A stretch of 12,687 bases of DNA, taken from Phoronis ovalis (lineage: Eukaryota; Phoronida; Phoronidae). The DNA lies in NCBI GenBank assembly GCA_028565635.1, contig JAOXYB010016398.1, forward strand, positions 1-12,687, written 5' to 3'. This document shows positions 1 to 10,908 of the stretch, one piece after another. A model generated the notes under the pieces. It did no database searches. It was not told the DNA's origin and worked only from the letters and a program-made list of their open reading frames with translations. Position 1 is the stretch's first letter. The number at the start of each line of letters is the position of its first letter. The position numbers were made by a program, and so were the translations under genes.

Positions 1-792
1 AATGCTGCCGTCGTTAATATATATTCCTGGCTAAAAAAAGATTGTTCTCACAAATTGGATTCTCATATGTAAATATTAAAAACGCTTCTGCTTGAAAGGC
101 AATAAATTTTGACTTAGACATGTGTTACATGTTTTATTTCAATGTTTTGTGTATTATCACGTTATTTCTCGTGAAAATCACAGTAAAGTAAAATGTAAAA
201 GTGTTTATTTCATTTTTCTTGTGTAACTGTTAAGGCGAGGCAAATATATAATTGACGTAACCCAGTTTTCGACTTGCCTCCTGGAGTTCACAAAAAAGTC
301 ACCTCATACATATATTGGAAAACAGAAAAATTATCTTTACAAATACTAAATATACTTTGATTTTTATCCGTATGTGGTCTGAATTCCTTGCAGGATAATG
401 TATTTATTGATATTGCAATTGTTTGATCAAAAATTCGAAAAAATCCATGAAAGACCGTGATGGAGCTGAGTAGGACCGTTTCTAAATGCGAAATACAGTA
501 ATGAAGTATGTTTCAATGGCAATCGATAAAAATACATAAATATTTGTCTGTCGCAAGTTATTTGTATCATCTGACATTAGCCTACTGGAAATGGATTTCA
601 AATATTAGAAAAATATAGAGAAAGAAAATTCTGCATTATTCTTACAAATTTGAAGTAAAATGAAATGCAAAAATGAATGTCGAGCTGTACGAATATTTTT
701 GGTTGTGATAAGTTATTTATATCTTTATTCTAACGACCTGATGAATTTATTTTAAAGATCAATCAACAGAATAACAATGAATAAAGAAAGAA

Positions 793-857
793 CGAGTTAT
801 TGACCATATTGACTGTTCCTAGCTAAGGTGGTTTGACTGAAATTGATCAATAACTCG
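793..857. repeat. 11-bp perfect inverted repeat with 43-bp spacer
   Basis: CGAGTTATTGA (793-803) is matched perfectly by TCAATAACTCG (847-857). The spacer also holds a direct repeat of TTGACTG. It could be a small snap-back or transposon remnant, or chance. Confidence 0.6.
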
Positions 858-1756
858 ATACTAGTTATCCCGCCTAAGGATTTTTAGAAACTTATTCATG
901 ACAGCGATAAGATGTAATCGGGGAATGTGAGCCAGTCCATATTTCATAACACAGATTTAATTGTAAGTATAAAAATGTAGATGCAGCAGCCAGGTGTAGG
1001 AAAACACACTGCAGATCTTTTACATACTAAATGTTCTAAAGACGTTCTAAATGTTCTAGGTTTAATGAAAGTTACATGCCTGTTGTATTATATCCTATAG
1101 GCTCATTACAAGAAAGATATGATTTAACCTGCATGTGCTTATACGTTGGGTTCTGTTATACCAACTTGCAATATTTCTCCACGTCAAAGCACTAGACTGT
1201 GGCATCGAACCCTACACCGTATAAAATGTTGTCTACAATGTAAACGTTATACAGCAGATTGTTGAATGTACGCCTGTGGGCAAAAAAAATCACGTTTTAT
1301 TTACTTATATCAAGTTTAGCCTGTCAATAGCAGTTTTAACGGAGTCAATTTTAATGCGTTTTCCATTCATAATACCACCAGAAGTCGCTCGCGACTTGCC
1401 AAATTCGGCTATTTAGCCAGAACAAGCTATGGCTCTGCTCATAAAATTATTGATTTCGTTTAACGTGTCATTTAAGGAAGAACATTTTTAGCCAACCATT
1501 TGGCATATATGTAAAAAAGCTGTCATTTTATTATGTAACTTTATTATGTAATTTTTTTACCCCTTTATTTTAAATGAAATAAAACAAAACAAAATTAGGA
1601 AAAAAACAATGAAAAATAAAAAAGAATAAGAAAATATTTAAATGAAATTTAAGCTTCGGAATAACAAACAGAGCAACTAGTGGTTTTAAGAATATGTATT
1701 TAAGTAGGTCTCTAAGTTTCCTGGCTCGTCTTATTGTTTAAACAATTGCTTGCAGT

Positions 1757-1787
1757 AGAAAGGTAAATTTACCTTTCTGCCGAAAGG
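1757..1787. repeat. 22-bp perfect palindrome overlapping a second hairpin
   Basis: Positions 1757-1778 are a perfect palindrome (AGAAAGGTAAA then its complement). Its right arm is shared with a second hairpin, CCTTTC-TGCC-GAAAGG (1772-1787), so the two folds exclude each other in single-stranded nucleic acid. Confidence 0.85.
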
Positions 1788-1892
1788 AAGTGTTGAGTTT
1801 ATTTTTTGTTTGAACTTAAATTTACACATCTGCAGTTAGACCGCCTTAATAAACAGCAGACAATTACGTTTTAAACGAAAAAGTTTACTTTT

Positions 1893-1905
1893 CGCGTTAA
1901 ACGCG
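1893..1905. repeat. CG-rich palindrome CGCGTTAAACGCG
   Basis: A 13-base palindrome around a central A, with two CGCG ends in otherwise CpG-poor DNA. The CGTTAAACG core recurs at 12031-12039 and, inverted, at 1457-1465. Confidence 0.8.
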
Positions 1906-3274
1906 TAGTTTTAGCTTCATAAAGTTTGGCAAAAGCAAAGTCTCAAATTTCAATGAGAGATAAAAAAGACAAAACCCATGTTTGTTTTCTGTCTTCAGTA
2001 TTTCTTGTTTGTTTCCTGAAATTGTGTTGCCACATTTCTTTCTGCATTTTCATTGCAATAGAAACAGACATTGCGTTTAGTTGTCCGAAAACATATTGGC
2101 CAAACTGTTTAGACCCACTATTACTATTATTGGTATTGACCACATCTTGCTAGCAGTTTTCACCCACTTGCCAGCAACTCTTTTTTACAACCTTTATTTG
2201 GCATTCGGCTGTTTACCAAGTTTGAGAGCTTGTTGTTGAATAATACATCCCTCAAACTAGTGAAAGCATTATTTCATGTTAAAGTACGTTTTTCTATACT
2301 TATTTAAAAAATAATCCAGATACTGAAAAAAAATTATTTATAGACTAAAAAATAGTAAAAGTATATTTCAGACTGTCTAGTGGAAAGCTTCAAGATTCAC
2401 CATTTATGACAATAAAATTACGATGTGATAAACGATCATTTTCAGGTTCGGAAGTAAGGGGATTGATTTGGCCCTGGTTTCTGCCTCTTCAGGATATCCA
2501 TTGGTTCTCTAGGGAAAAAATCACGTAATAAACTTATTATAGATTGCAAAAAAATAAATCCAAAAATGTTTTTCTAATTATGACCCTGTTTCTGGTCGCA
2601 TATGCACGCTACACCCGGGCGCTATACGGAATGTTATGCTGTGCAACGTCTTTAAAAAGTTAAACATCACTCCCGGGACATGGCTGTCCTGGCATAAACA
2701 GGCCAGATAAGTACGAAATCAGTTGATTACTGAATTCGGCATTGAGACTTCAAAGGTTACCGTTTACAAGCTGATAAAAGATAGGAAAGTTCATATTCAT
2801 GGCTAAACTGTTTGGATTAACCAAATATTGATTCTATGTATAGGCCTTTGTACAACTAACGGATTTCTGACAAATGACTGATCCAGTCAAATCCTACAAA
2901 ATGTAGACAATACCAAACAATCAGGTTTATGTAATAAACTTCATAACTTCTAATCCACAAATGTTCAGAAAGTACAAGACGTATATTGGTGAGTTTGGAC
3001 TTTCAAAACCAGCACTGCGCTCTTGTCTTCATTTTGCGTGGAACTTGCTTATATTTTTATTACTGTTAAGATTAAATGTTGTGACAAAACTAAAATAATC
3101 TGGAAAAAGCAAAAATGAAACTGTTTGAAGATCAAGTTGGCAAAATAAGAATAGATATATTAAATTTAATAAATAGAAGCTTGGGGTCTGTTCGACATTT
3201 TCTTTGTTGGTGTCTTACGATGCTTGAGCACTTGTTAAATTTTGGAAAATTGTAGGTATTTCAGTAAAGCCTGA

Positions 3275-3300
3275 TTAAATAGTTTGTTTTTTATTTTTAG
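3275..3300 (+). promoter_or_regulatory. Possible 5' UTR splice acceptor
   Basis: A T-rich tract ending in TTTTTATTTTTAG lies 352 bp before the Hedgehog ATG. It could be the acceptor for an upstream noncoding exon, making the first coding exon start at 3301. In a genome this AT-rich such tracts are common, so the call is weak without transcript data. Confidence 0.2.
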
Positions 3301-3312
3301 GAACTTTTTTTT

Positions 3313-3600
3313 ATGCTAAACCTGCTAAGATGGCGAGAATTATCCAGACGTCCTGGGATACAAATTACAAGTAAACATTTCCCGCCAATCAGAATTCATC
3401 GTCTGCGTTTGTTTGAACAAGTTAAACCATGCAGCAGTATATCATACCTCATAAGGAGTCAATCAGGTCACCTGACGAAATCATTTGCACCTGAAAGGTA
3501 CAACTCAACACAAAAAATTGAAGACAAAAGTTTGGAACAAAACAGGAAGGCAGTAATAATTATGGAGTACCAAAAGTTACTTATGAAACCGGAGAAATAA
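3313..3600 (+). other. 95-codon upstream ORF before Hedgehog, possible uORF
   Basis: An ATG-initiated frame of 95 codons ends at TAA 52 bp before the Hedgehog ATG, in a different frame. The predicted peptide is basic (many Arg and Lys), has no signal peptide or domain I recognise, and starts from a poor context (TTTTTATGCTA). If transcription starts upstream of 3313 it would be a long upstream ORF likely to reduce Hedgehog translation. If transcription starts inside or after it, it is chance. It is a little less AT-rich than its surroundings, which fits 5' UTR or promoter sequence as well as coding sequence. I do not claim a protein product. Confidence 0.25.
3385..3391 (+). promoter_or_regulatory. 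CCAAT box (CCAATCA)
   Basis: CCAATCA in the context CCCGCCAATCAG resembles an NF-Y CCAAT box. It lies 268 bp before the Hedgehog start codon, where a core promoter could be. No convincing TATA box was placed relative to it. If it is a promoter element, transcription would start downstream and the 95-codon upstream ORF would not be transcribed whole. Confidence 0.25.
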
Positions 3601-3652
3601 ATTACAAAATAATAGAAATTTTAATCTATATTTTTTGTCTGGATTTGTTAAA

Positions 3653-3964
3653 ATGGCTTGGAATCAAATCTATAAATTATTAGAAACCTGGATTTTCATC
3701 CTTCTTTTACTTACTGGAGCATCGTTACAATGTGGGCGCCCTGGACCAGGCGGATCAAGAAGGGGGAGGCCTCCAAAAATGACACCACTGGTATTTAAAC
3801 AGCATGTTCCAAATGTCTCAGAAAATACTTTAGGAGCAAGCGGACTCAGTGAGGGTAAAATCGGTAGAGATTCACCCAAATTTAAAGACTTGGTTGAAAT
3901 GCACGATAAAAACATAGGATTTCGCGATGAGGAAGGCAACGGCTCTGACCGCATAATGTCTAAG
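3653..3964 (+). CDS. hh: Hedgehog-family signalling protein, coding exon 1 (N-terminal part)
   Basis: This exon encodes the first 104 residues of a Hedgehog morphogen, a secreted, doubly lipidated ligand of Patched. Residues 1-26 form a signal peptide with a hydrophobic core ([11 protein letters not shown]). Cys27 opens the mature protein (CGRPGPGG) at the place of the N-palmitoylated Cys of the family's usual CGPGRG. Residues 35-42 (SRRGRPPK) match the basic Cardin-Weintraub heparan-sulphate-binding stretch. Family blocks follow: [28 protein letters not shown] and [11 protein letters not shown]. The two Glu of DEE (93, 94) and Asp99 align with Shh calcium ligands. The ATG has a strong context (AAAATGGC) and is the first in-frame ATG after a TGA at 3584-3586. 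The exon ends at codon AAG before GTAAGA, in phase 0, where vertebrate Shh exon 1 also ends (after 100 codons in human). The usual PNYN stretch is replaced at residues 82-87. Identification is firm; which paralog is not known. The signalling domain's second half and the autoprocessing Hog/intein-like domain are not in the window. Confidence 0.95.
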
Positions 3965-3970
3965 GTAAGA
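3965..3970 (+). promoter_or_regulatory. Splice donor of intron 1
   Basis: AAG followed by GTAAGA is close to the animal donor consensus (MAG|GTRAGT). It sits exactly at the conserved Hedgehog exon 1/2 boundary. If unspliced, the frame reads 20 more codons and stops at TAG 4025-4027. Confidence 0.9.
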
Positions 3971-4803
3971 GAAAACGAACAAACTATAAATGGTTTAAAA
4001 GTTCTCTATTTTTTAATGTTTTCGTAGGAGTACCAGGTAATAATAATGCATTTGCTATAAATAACAACGAATTAACAGATATAAATATGTTCACATTAAT
4101 ACACATTAATGATGATAATAAAATAATTGTCGAATGATTATTTCACTGTGTAATCTAAATACAGACATGTAAAATTAACTCCGAGGTTCAAGCAAAGGAA
4201 GCAGAAACATTTGTAATGAACCGCTAAACATGACCACAATCGTCAGGTGTTTAACACAGGTGTATATATATGTTCTCGCTTAACATGATATACTATTGAT
4301 ATAACGTTATTATAATAACAATTAATTGATAAAATGCTTATTAATAAAAAATAAACATTTCAGTTCATTACAATTACATTTCTATTTGTGATGGAACAGG
4401 AATATTAATTTAACCACAAAGGTAGAAATTATTTTAAAAAGTTTGAAAACACATGTACATCTGCGGAAAATGTTTTAATATTAATTACAAATCAATCAAA
4501 CTATTTAACAACAACAAACGAAGTTATTTAATTATTTTTTGTTTTACCTGAAACAGACGCGAATAAGAACACGTACTACATACGTTCCTGTGTATACTTT
4601 GGCAACATGCCGCCATACTACCGACAGAGTACATTGTCAGTAAATCCTCAGTACACCTTATCTGAAACGTGACTGTATTTAGGGCAAGGAATATAAATTT
4701 AATACAACGCTTAATTTTAGATAACAGTTTAATCATATTTCAAATATCGTAACTTACGGTTGTGAGAACTACTTATATAATTGCTACTTGTTAAAATTAA
4801 TGA

Positions 4804-4855
4804 AATTAATACACATGAAAGTAGTAAATAATTAATACATATGAAAGTAGTAAAT
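4804..4855 (+). repeat. 26-bp tandem duplication
   Basis: Two adjacent 26-bp units (4804-4829 and 4830-4855) differ at one base (ATACACATG against ATACATATG), and four further bases of a third copy follow. They lie in intron 1 and suggest simple local duplication. Confidence 0.9.
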
Positions 4856-7800
4856 AATTTCACTACCGAAATGGTATTTTAAGCAATATAATACACTTAT
4901 TATGAGGAAAAATAATTTCAACATTACATGTAATTGAAAAGGCGTTAGCACATTCGGAGCAAGGCCTAACGATAAATTATTCAAATAAATACTAATGATA
5001 CAGTAAATTAAATTTATAGTGGCTTCTTTATATTTTATGTATAAAAAATATCGTGATGACAAAGATATTTATGAGTACTGTCACAAACCAAACTGATTGA
5101 CCACAAATTATCATCATGATTTATTTATTCACTATACTTCAGTTGGTTTTAGCTTTTTACCAAGGGTATTACTTAAATTTTTATTCCGTCTATAACATGC
5201 TAAACTTCCAGACATTGTTAAGAGTGTATGTACATCCTCACGCTGGCAATAAATGCTGAAAATATTTTAATACTAAATATATAAAAAAAAAAAATGGGAA
5301 TAATATTTCAATTTCAGTCCTATAATGAGCTAAAATGCTAAATTAATGCGTTTGAACAAAAGTTAAACATTTTTTGTAGTTAACATATTTTTCTGGTCGA
5401 AATAAAATGTAAACATTTGTGATCCGCACGTCTAAAGCACTTGTAATAACATGTTGATTTTGCTCCACATTAAGTCTCTGTCGCACACAATAGAAATTTA
5501 TATTTATGTAATATTCCTTACTTATTATTCTAAGAATGAAACGACCAACTAATATTATATTATAAATTATTATAAATCTTAGTATAATGAAATAAATAGT
5601 ATATAGACTGGATTATATTTCATAATATGGAATTAGAACCTCATCTGGAAATATTGAGATTTTGGTTTAACTTTCAGTTATTCTGCTATGCTTTTTTTGT
5701 TTCTGCGCTTTGTGGTTTCTGCTTATCAATGTATCAATATAATATATAAAGCTTGTCTCTTCTTGAAATAGACTACAATGTACCTTAACCATATATTTGT
5801 TAAGAATACAGAAAAACCGACAAGGGGATTTTGGCGATAAGACAGGGTTAAAGTAAGGGAAAGAGGAAATTCTTGAGAATTTAGACACCGGAAGAGTTTA
5901 CCTCAGTAGTACTTACTCATACTTTTGAAGGATTCATGATTTGTGTCAAATATATAAACATTCTAATAATTGATTTATTATTCATTAGTTAGAATGCTCG
6001 AAGCTAAAGCAGCAAAAATACATCTTATTCAATCTGCATAACGCGAGTGGTGGTAATGAATCAGAGACACTGGTGATCTTCATTAATTAAACAAAGGAGA
6101 TCTCGTATCCTCAATTTAATGAGCCTTTAGTTACTATCATAAAAAGAGCAAGCAAATTTTAAACGTTTTGCATTCAAAGTAGATAATGGGTTAAAATCAG
6201 GGGCTCAGACCTACTGAAGTGTTTTCTTTATTTCATTCTATTGAAAATATTTTACTAATGCTTATTTTTCTTAAGGGCTTTTGCTATTGTACCTATAAAT
6301 TCAGAAAATATTTCAATGTCAATACAATATTGTGAATTTTTCTTTATCTGTTTTTATATATTACCCATGTATTACCAAAGAATATAGCTAAATTGTCTGC
6401 TCACATATTTTTGTCGAATATTTAACAATTGAATGTTTACACATATTACTTATGGGGCATAAAAAGACAAATACAAAACCATGAGAAAGTTAGACGCTAT
6501 TGCAGGTTAAATTCACACATTCTTTTATTACTTCTTTTCTCATTTCACTTTCTTTTTTTCCTGTGCTTCTATTTTTAAACTATATCGTGCAAAATCTCGT
6601 AATGTTTGTTTATAAAACAAATCGGTTTGGTTGCTAACTATTAAAAGTTGGTTTTCCTTTAGAAAAGAACGTAAGTTTTCCCTAAGGCGGATAAATGTTT
6701 CTCTAATAGTGCATTACATTTCTCGAAATTCTTAGATCATAATTATAAGATTGTCAAAAGGGGAAAACTGAGTCAAAAGTACTTCACACATCTAAAAAGG
6801 AGTATTTTCATTATTATTATCATACTATAAGTAGTACTAGCATATATAACAATTTCACATATTAGCATTAAAATTGGAAGAAAATGGTGAAAACTCATGT
6901 AATCGTAGGTAAGCGTTCCAAGGTGTTTTATGTAATTAATGTAAATTGCAAAAGGTGAAACTTGTTTTGTTATTCAGTTTGTAACTTGAAATCAGTGCGA
7001 ATTACTGTTTAAAAAAAGCCTGTTACTGTAGCAGCATTTATTGCCAAGAGCAGAGTGACTATTTTGTTGTAACATACAAAATATTACTTAACAACGATAA
7101 AAATATGATGGAAGTATTAAATTAAGCATATTTTGTTTGATATATTTTATCACTGACCGATAACCTTTCGCCGATTAGCCCGGAGTTCAGGTGTAATGGA
7201 GTCGAAAAGTCGCAACAACATAGTTAGTGCTGATAAATTTTCTACCTGAAACTACGGTAATAAAGATATGTGTAATTACTGGCATTCAACAAATGTGTAT
7301 TGGATTATATTTAATTGAGAAAACTAAGTATAGTTCGGGATTTCCCAGACGAACAAATTGAGAAGTAGTCCCGAGTGTTTAAACAAAATGTTTTGAATGA
7401 AGTGTGATATTGAGTTTATGTTTTTTTTTATGCAAAGGAGATCAAGACGTGTTCTGAATTTTTAGCTTTACCTTGATACATAAAGTAATGAAATAAATTA
7501 TTTTCTAATATTTATTCAAAAAATAAAATTCTGTTAAAATAAATCACAAAACACATAACTGCCTGTAAATGATGAAGGACGTTCAATGGTCATCATGTTC
7601 TCTAGTGCTTTTGAATAACATCTTTACCTTGAAGTGGGCGCCATAAAATGTCCAATGGCCACTCCTAGTGAAACACTATATGTGTTTGTTGCAAGAAGAA
7701 AAACAATACTCTAATCCGTTTTAAAACTAAGACAACACTTCATTGAAGTAATTAAACATTGACAGTACAGCTAGAGTTTCAAATCGCCACTTGATAAAAT

Positions 7801-8180
7801 TTCGACGTGCGATATCTTTAAAACGGTACAAAAATATTTCAGGGCGGTATCTTCAAAGAACTAAAAGATGGGTAAAAAAATGATAAATAAAGTAATAACT
7901 TTAAGAGAGAAGCCAAGAATGTAAAGTAGATGCGTCCGGATGTGTGCTATACACAATATATTTTACGCCGTATTCATTGACGGGTTACTGGTTTATATTA
8001 TTATAGATATTTCATTGATGTAGTAGCTACCCACCAATTCATTGAAAGCCCTTTCTCCGGTCTAAGTAACGGAACATTCACCTGTGAGCTTTATGTGTCA
8101 ATCATGCATCAGGTTGACCACGTCAATAGACGTGTTAACGACAGACTTGCCCGAAGCATACAATGTGTATTTAGGCGGGG

Positions 8181-8200
8181 GTGGCTCGGGTGGCTCGGGT
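8181..8200 (+). repeat. GC-rich 9-bp repeat, GTGGCTCGG twice
   Basis: Two perfect units (8181-8189, 8190-8198) plus two bases follow a GGCGGGG run, making a sharp GC island in AT-rich intron. The reverse strand contains GCCACCC, one base off the core of the Gli/Ci consensus GACCACCCA; this is only a weak match. Confidence 0.85.
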
Positions 8201-8560
8201 ATATCTATAATACACACTACTAACAATTTCCTTCAAAAAGCTGCAGAAAAGCAAAGTTAATACCCTTAAGTCTTAAACAGATCCATTTGGAGAATTTTAG
8301 ATGCAGCTTTTATAAGTTTTTCTACTGTGTCGGAATGCGCTTTCTTATCATTGAATACTAGTAACTGTCTATGATCATATCACACCTGCTTAATTTACTG
8401 TCTCATTACACATGTATTGTTAAATGTGTATTTTACGGCTATTTAGTATTTCAAGGTAAATAAAATTTTCTGCTCAATTGAATTTGGTGAATAATTTGAT
8501 GCTAAGTAAAAGTCAAGACTATGAAATGTTTTTTTGGGTAAATTTATTTAACCCACTAGA

Positions 8561-8630
8561 TGTATACAACGCTGAAAGGGTGTATAATGTATACTACAGT
8601 GTTGCACGATTATTAAACGTTGTATATACA
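8561..8630. repeat. Imperfect inverted repeat, about 70 bp
   Basis: TGTATACAACG (8561-8571) is mirrored by CGTTGTATATACA (8618-8630), with a 2-base indel. The interior holds a further GTATA-rich stretch. It may be a very short foldback element or chance in AT-rich DNA. Confidence 0.45.
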
Positions 8631-9569
8631 CACTAAATGACCAAGCTTTTTCAAAGTTATTTTAAGGTTGGTGTATTCTTAAGGTGACTTGAATGTTTTG
8701 TTATGGTAATCCCATGAAGACTCCAGGCTTATAACAACAATTATTTAACACTTTGGATAATGATCCCGGCAAAGAATCACCACAGCCTTCACGTCATCCT
8801 AGATGATTTTTTTTATAAGTATGAATATAAGATCCTGGATAAGATCATTTATTCACTGCATTCTTCAGTGATAATAAGATAATCACAATGTAGCAATCTC
8901 TGAGGCATTAACAACTTTGCCGTTTTTGGTCCCGGGGTTTTGATGAACACCTCTTGATGTAGTGATTATATGATATTTTTCTCAGGTACAAATCAAGCCA
9001 TAGTAGTGAACACTTGTCTTTATTAGGTGTCAATGTCCTTATCTTCGCCAAGTATAGTATTTACCTCCCAGTCAACAGGTGTGGGCCATAATAGCCATAC
9101 ACATCCGTTCTTAATTACTTTACTGACCAGCGTCTCCGGATTATTAATAATAATTTATTGGCATACCAATATTAAAAAAGTTTATTTAAACACTGTAATG
9201 AGATTATGGTTACACACATTTCAAAGGTTTAGTTGTTTTTGAAATTAATATTTACCGGAGCTACCTAGACCACATAACGAATTACAAATCTGTGTCTTCG
9301 ACATTTCTGTAGGTAAAAATGTTCTGGTTACTATACTATAACTCCAAGTTTTATTTTATAACTAACGATATCAAATTTTAAATTATAATGAAGAATAATT
9401 GGCCTTTGTAACAAAAGCGAATTATCAATGACATTACCTAGCTGTGAAAACGTGAATAAAGATAATATACCTTAAATTTATTAACCCAACGGATGTTTTT
9501 ATAGCGTAAATAAACTGAGTGTTTATTGTCATTTTCATTTTTACGTAAACAAGCAACAAATGCCAATGA

Positions 9570-9956
9570 ATGGAATTTTTTCGTTGTTTTGTTAATACAG
9601 AAATTGATATCATGAGATCAATTCAATGTGGATTAACCTTTTTGCTTTTTCGGATTAGCTGGGGTCAAGTATATATTCCTGTCTGTTTTATTATCTTATC
9701 AGACAAGCTGTGGTACACCTGTATTGCAGAAAACGGTGTAAACAACTTCAGTACTGTGTTGTATGCGTATTTTAAAAGTAAATTAATCTGTCCTGCAAGT
9801 TTTGCTGTTGTGTCCTCTTTTAAAATAATCGTTCTTGTACGATGTAAAATAAATTCTTTTTCTGGAAGAAGCTACGTATTCTCAAACCGGAAATCCGGGT
9901 TGGAAAATGTGCTTGTCTCTCCTGCCACAGGACGCAGTTTGTTGCGATTCATTTAG
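9570..9956 (+). other. Unrecognised 128-codon intronic ORF
   Basis: An ATG-started frame lies in the sense direction inside intron 1. The peptide begins MEFFRCFVNTE, is rich in Phe, Ile, Ser and Cys, and has hydrophobic patches but no motif, repeat or domain I know. There is no recognisable promoter, splice site or homologous neighbour. It is the longest frame inside the intron but still within what chance can give over several kilobases, so it is probably not a gene. Confidence 0.15.
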
Positions 9957-10520
9957 AGCAAGTCGATATAGTTTTTACCACATTCCTATGCACGGAAATT
10001 GTGAAAACTGTAGATTTGTTCTCGGAATTGACCACAAAGTGTCATATGTTTGCTGTCAAAATGTATGAGTGCGTTTCATAATAAAACGACATGAAGACGG
10101 GGTAAATGATACTAAAAAGCTGGAATTTTTTGTACAGTATACATGCCCGGGTGTGCATGTACATATTTTTGTAAATGCTATGCGTTTTATGCAACATAAA
10201 ATAATGTTAATAACACTAATGTGCAAAGAACTACTCATATTTATATCTCTGCATCTTTACTTTTGTAAGGGCAAGAGTGGCATTTCTGATTTGTAAGTTT
10301 TCATTAAGTTTTTCCTTACGTAACTGTAATTTTATTATAACGTTACCTGTTTGATAATTCTTAATCATTGATACAAACGTCCAGATGAAAATATTTATGA
10401 GCATTTGTTTTATAACTTTAATTGATGCTTTAGTCACATTCTTGGCTTGAAATCTAAAATTTTAGTATAATTTATCATTGTATGATAGCAATAAAATAAG
10501 GATTTCTACACGTAACATGC

Positions 10521-10550
10521 ACATACCGGGCCATACCGGGCCATACCGGG
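10521..10550 (+). repeat. 10-bp minisatellite, CCATACCGGG three times
   Basis: Three adjacent 10-bp units occupy 10521-10530, 10531-10540 and 10541-10550. The first reads ACATACCGGG; the next two are identical. Each carries a CCGG site, unusual in this AT-rich intron, so the array stands out as a compact GC-rich, CpG-bearing island. Confidence 0.9.
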
Positions 10551-10890
10551 TTATTTTACGCAAAGATATAATTATTTAGTAGCCAGAAAAAAAATGACAT
10601 TTGATTTGCCGATTTGCGTCACTATTCAAACTTTCTAACGCGGTGGCTTAAAGTAGTTTAGGCTTGATATGTAGCTAAATCGAAGGCTATATATGTCACA
10701 AATTATATTTAAAAATATACTTTGTTTTTGTACTCAATAGGAAAATCGACGAACTGTTTCCGATAAGTCCAATATAATTTTTGAGCGAGTTGGAATTCGG
10801 ATTAAATACTTATAACGAGAGTTTCTGGGCCGAGGTATATGACCTGTACAGCACTATATAGGGTTCGGTAAATGTATAATGTTCACTCTA

Positions 10891-10908
10891 GACACCTGAA
10901 GAGGTGTC
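10891..10908. repeat. Perfect 7-bp hairpin GACACCT-GAAG-AGGTGTC
   Basis: A GC-rich seven-pair stem closes a four-base loop within intron 1. No T-run follows on either side. It could be a structural element in the pre-mRNA or chance. Confidence 0.7.

Larger units (their letters stand above)
1..3300. other. AT-rich upstream noncoding DNA
   Basis: No coding region, RNA gene or transposon is recognised here. Short open frames at 1926-2153 (+) and 1943-2143 (-) overlap on opposite strands, start from a non-ATG codon or weak context, and look like chance. Visible structures are a snap-back repeat (793-857) and a palindrome cluster (1757-1905), listed separately. The stretch 1911-3274 shows nothing else beyond a few short GC-richer islands such as CACCCGGGCGC near 2611. 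Confidence 0.6.

Noticed and set aside
1201-1220. tRNA or tRNA-derived SINE: reverse strand contains GGTTCGATGCC, like a pol III B box
   Set aside because: No A box, cloverleaf or CCA-like arm at a suitable distance on that strand.
1926-2153. Overlapping short frames on both strands (1926-2153 +, 1943-2143 -)
   Set aside because: The + frame begins at TTG, neither has a known domain, and the two overlap antisense, as expected of chance open frames.
3635-3652. Upstream extension of the Hedgehog frame from TTG at 3635
   Set aside because: No ATG there; the ATG at 3653 has a strong context and gives a normal signal peptide directly before the mature Cys.
3670-3954. 94-codon minus-strand frame
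   Set aside because: Antisense shadow of Hedgehog exon 1.
3965-4027. Frame continuing past exon 1 to TAG at 4025
   Set aside because: It lies after a strong GTAAGA donor at the conserved intron position and does not resemble Hedgehog; it is intron.
4524-5888. Minus-strand frames at 4524-4736, 4832-5062 and 5667-5888
   Set aside because: Short, AT-driven compositions (Ile, Tyr, Phe, Lys rich), no motif, no homologous neighbour, intronic.
8172-8200. SINE head: TGGCTCGGGTGG resembles a pol III A box
   Set aside because: No B box follows within a suitable distance; the sequence is better described as a 9-bp tandem repeat.
9027-9242. 71-codon + frame
   Set aside because: Short, no recognisable domain, in intron; likely chance.
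10056-10437. Three short frames on both strands (10056-10238 -, 10069-10296 +, 10231-10437 -)
   Set aside because: They overlap on opposite strands with no domain or conserved motif; likely chance.
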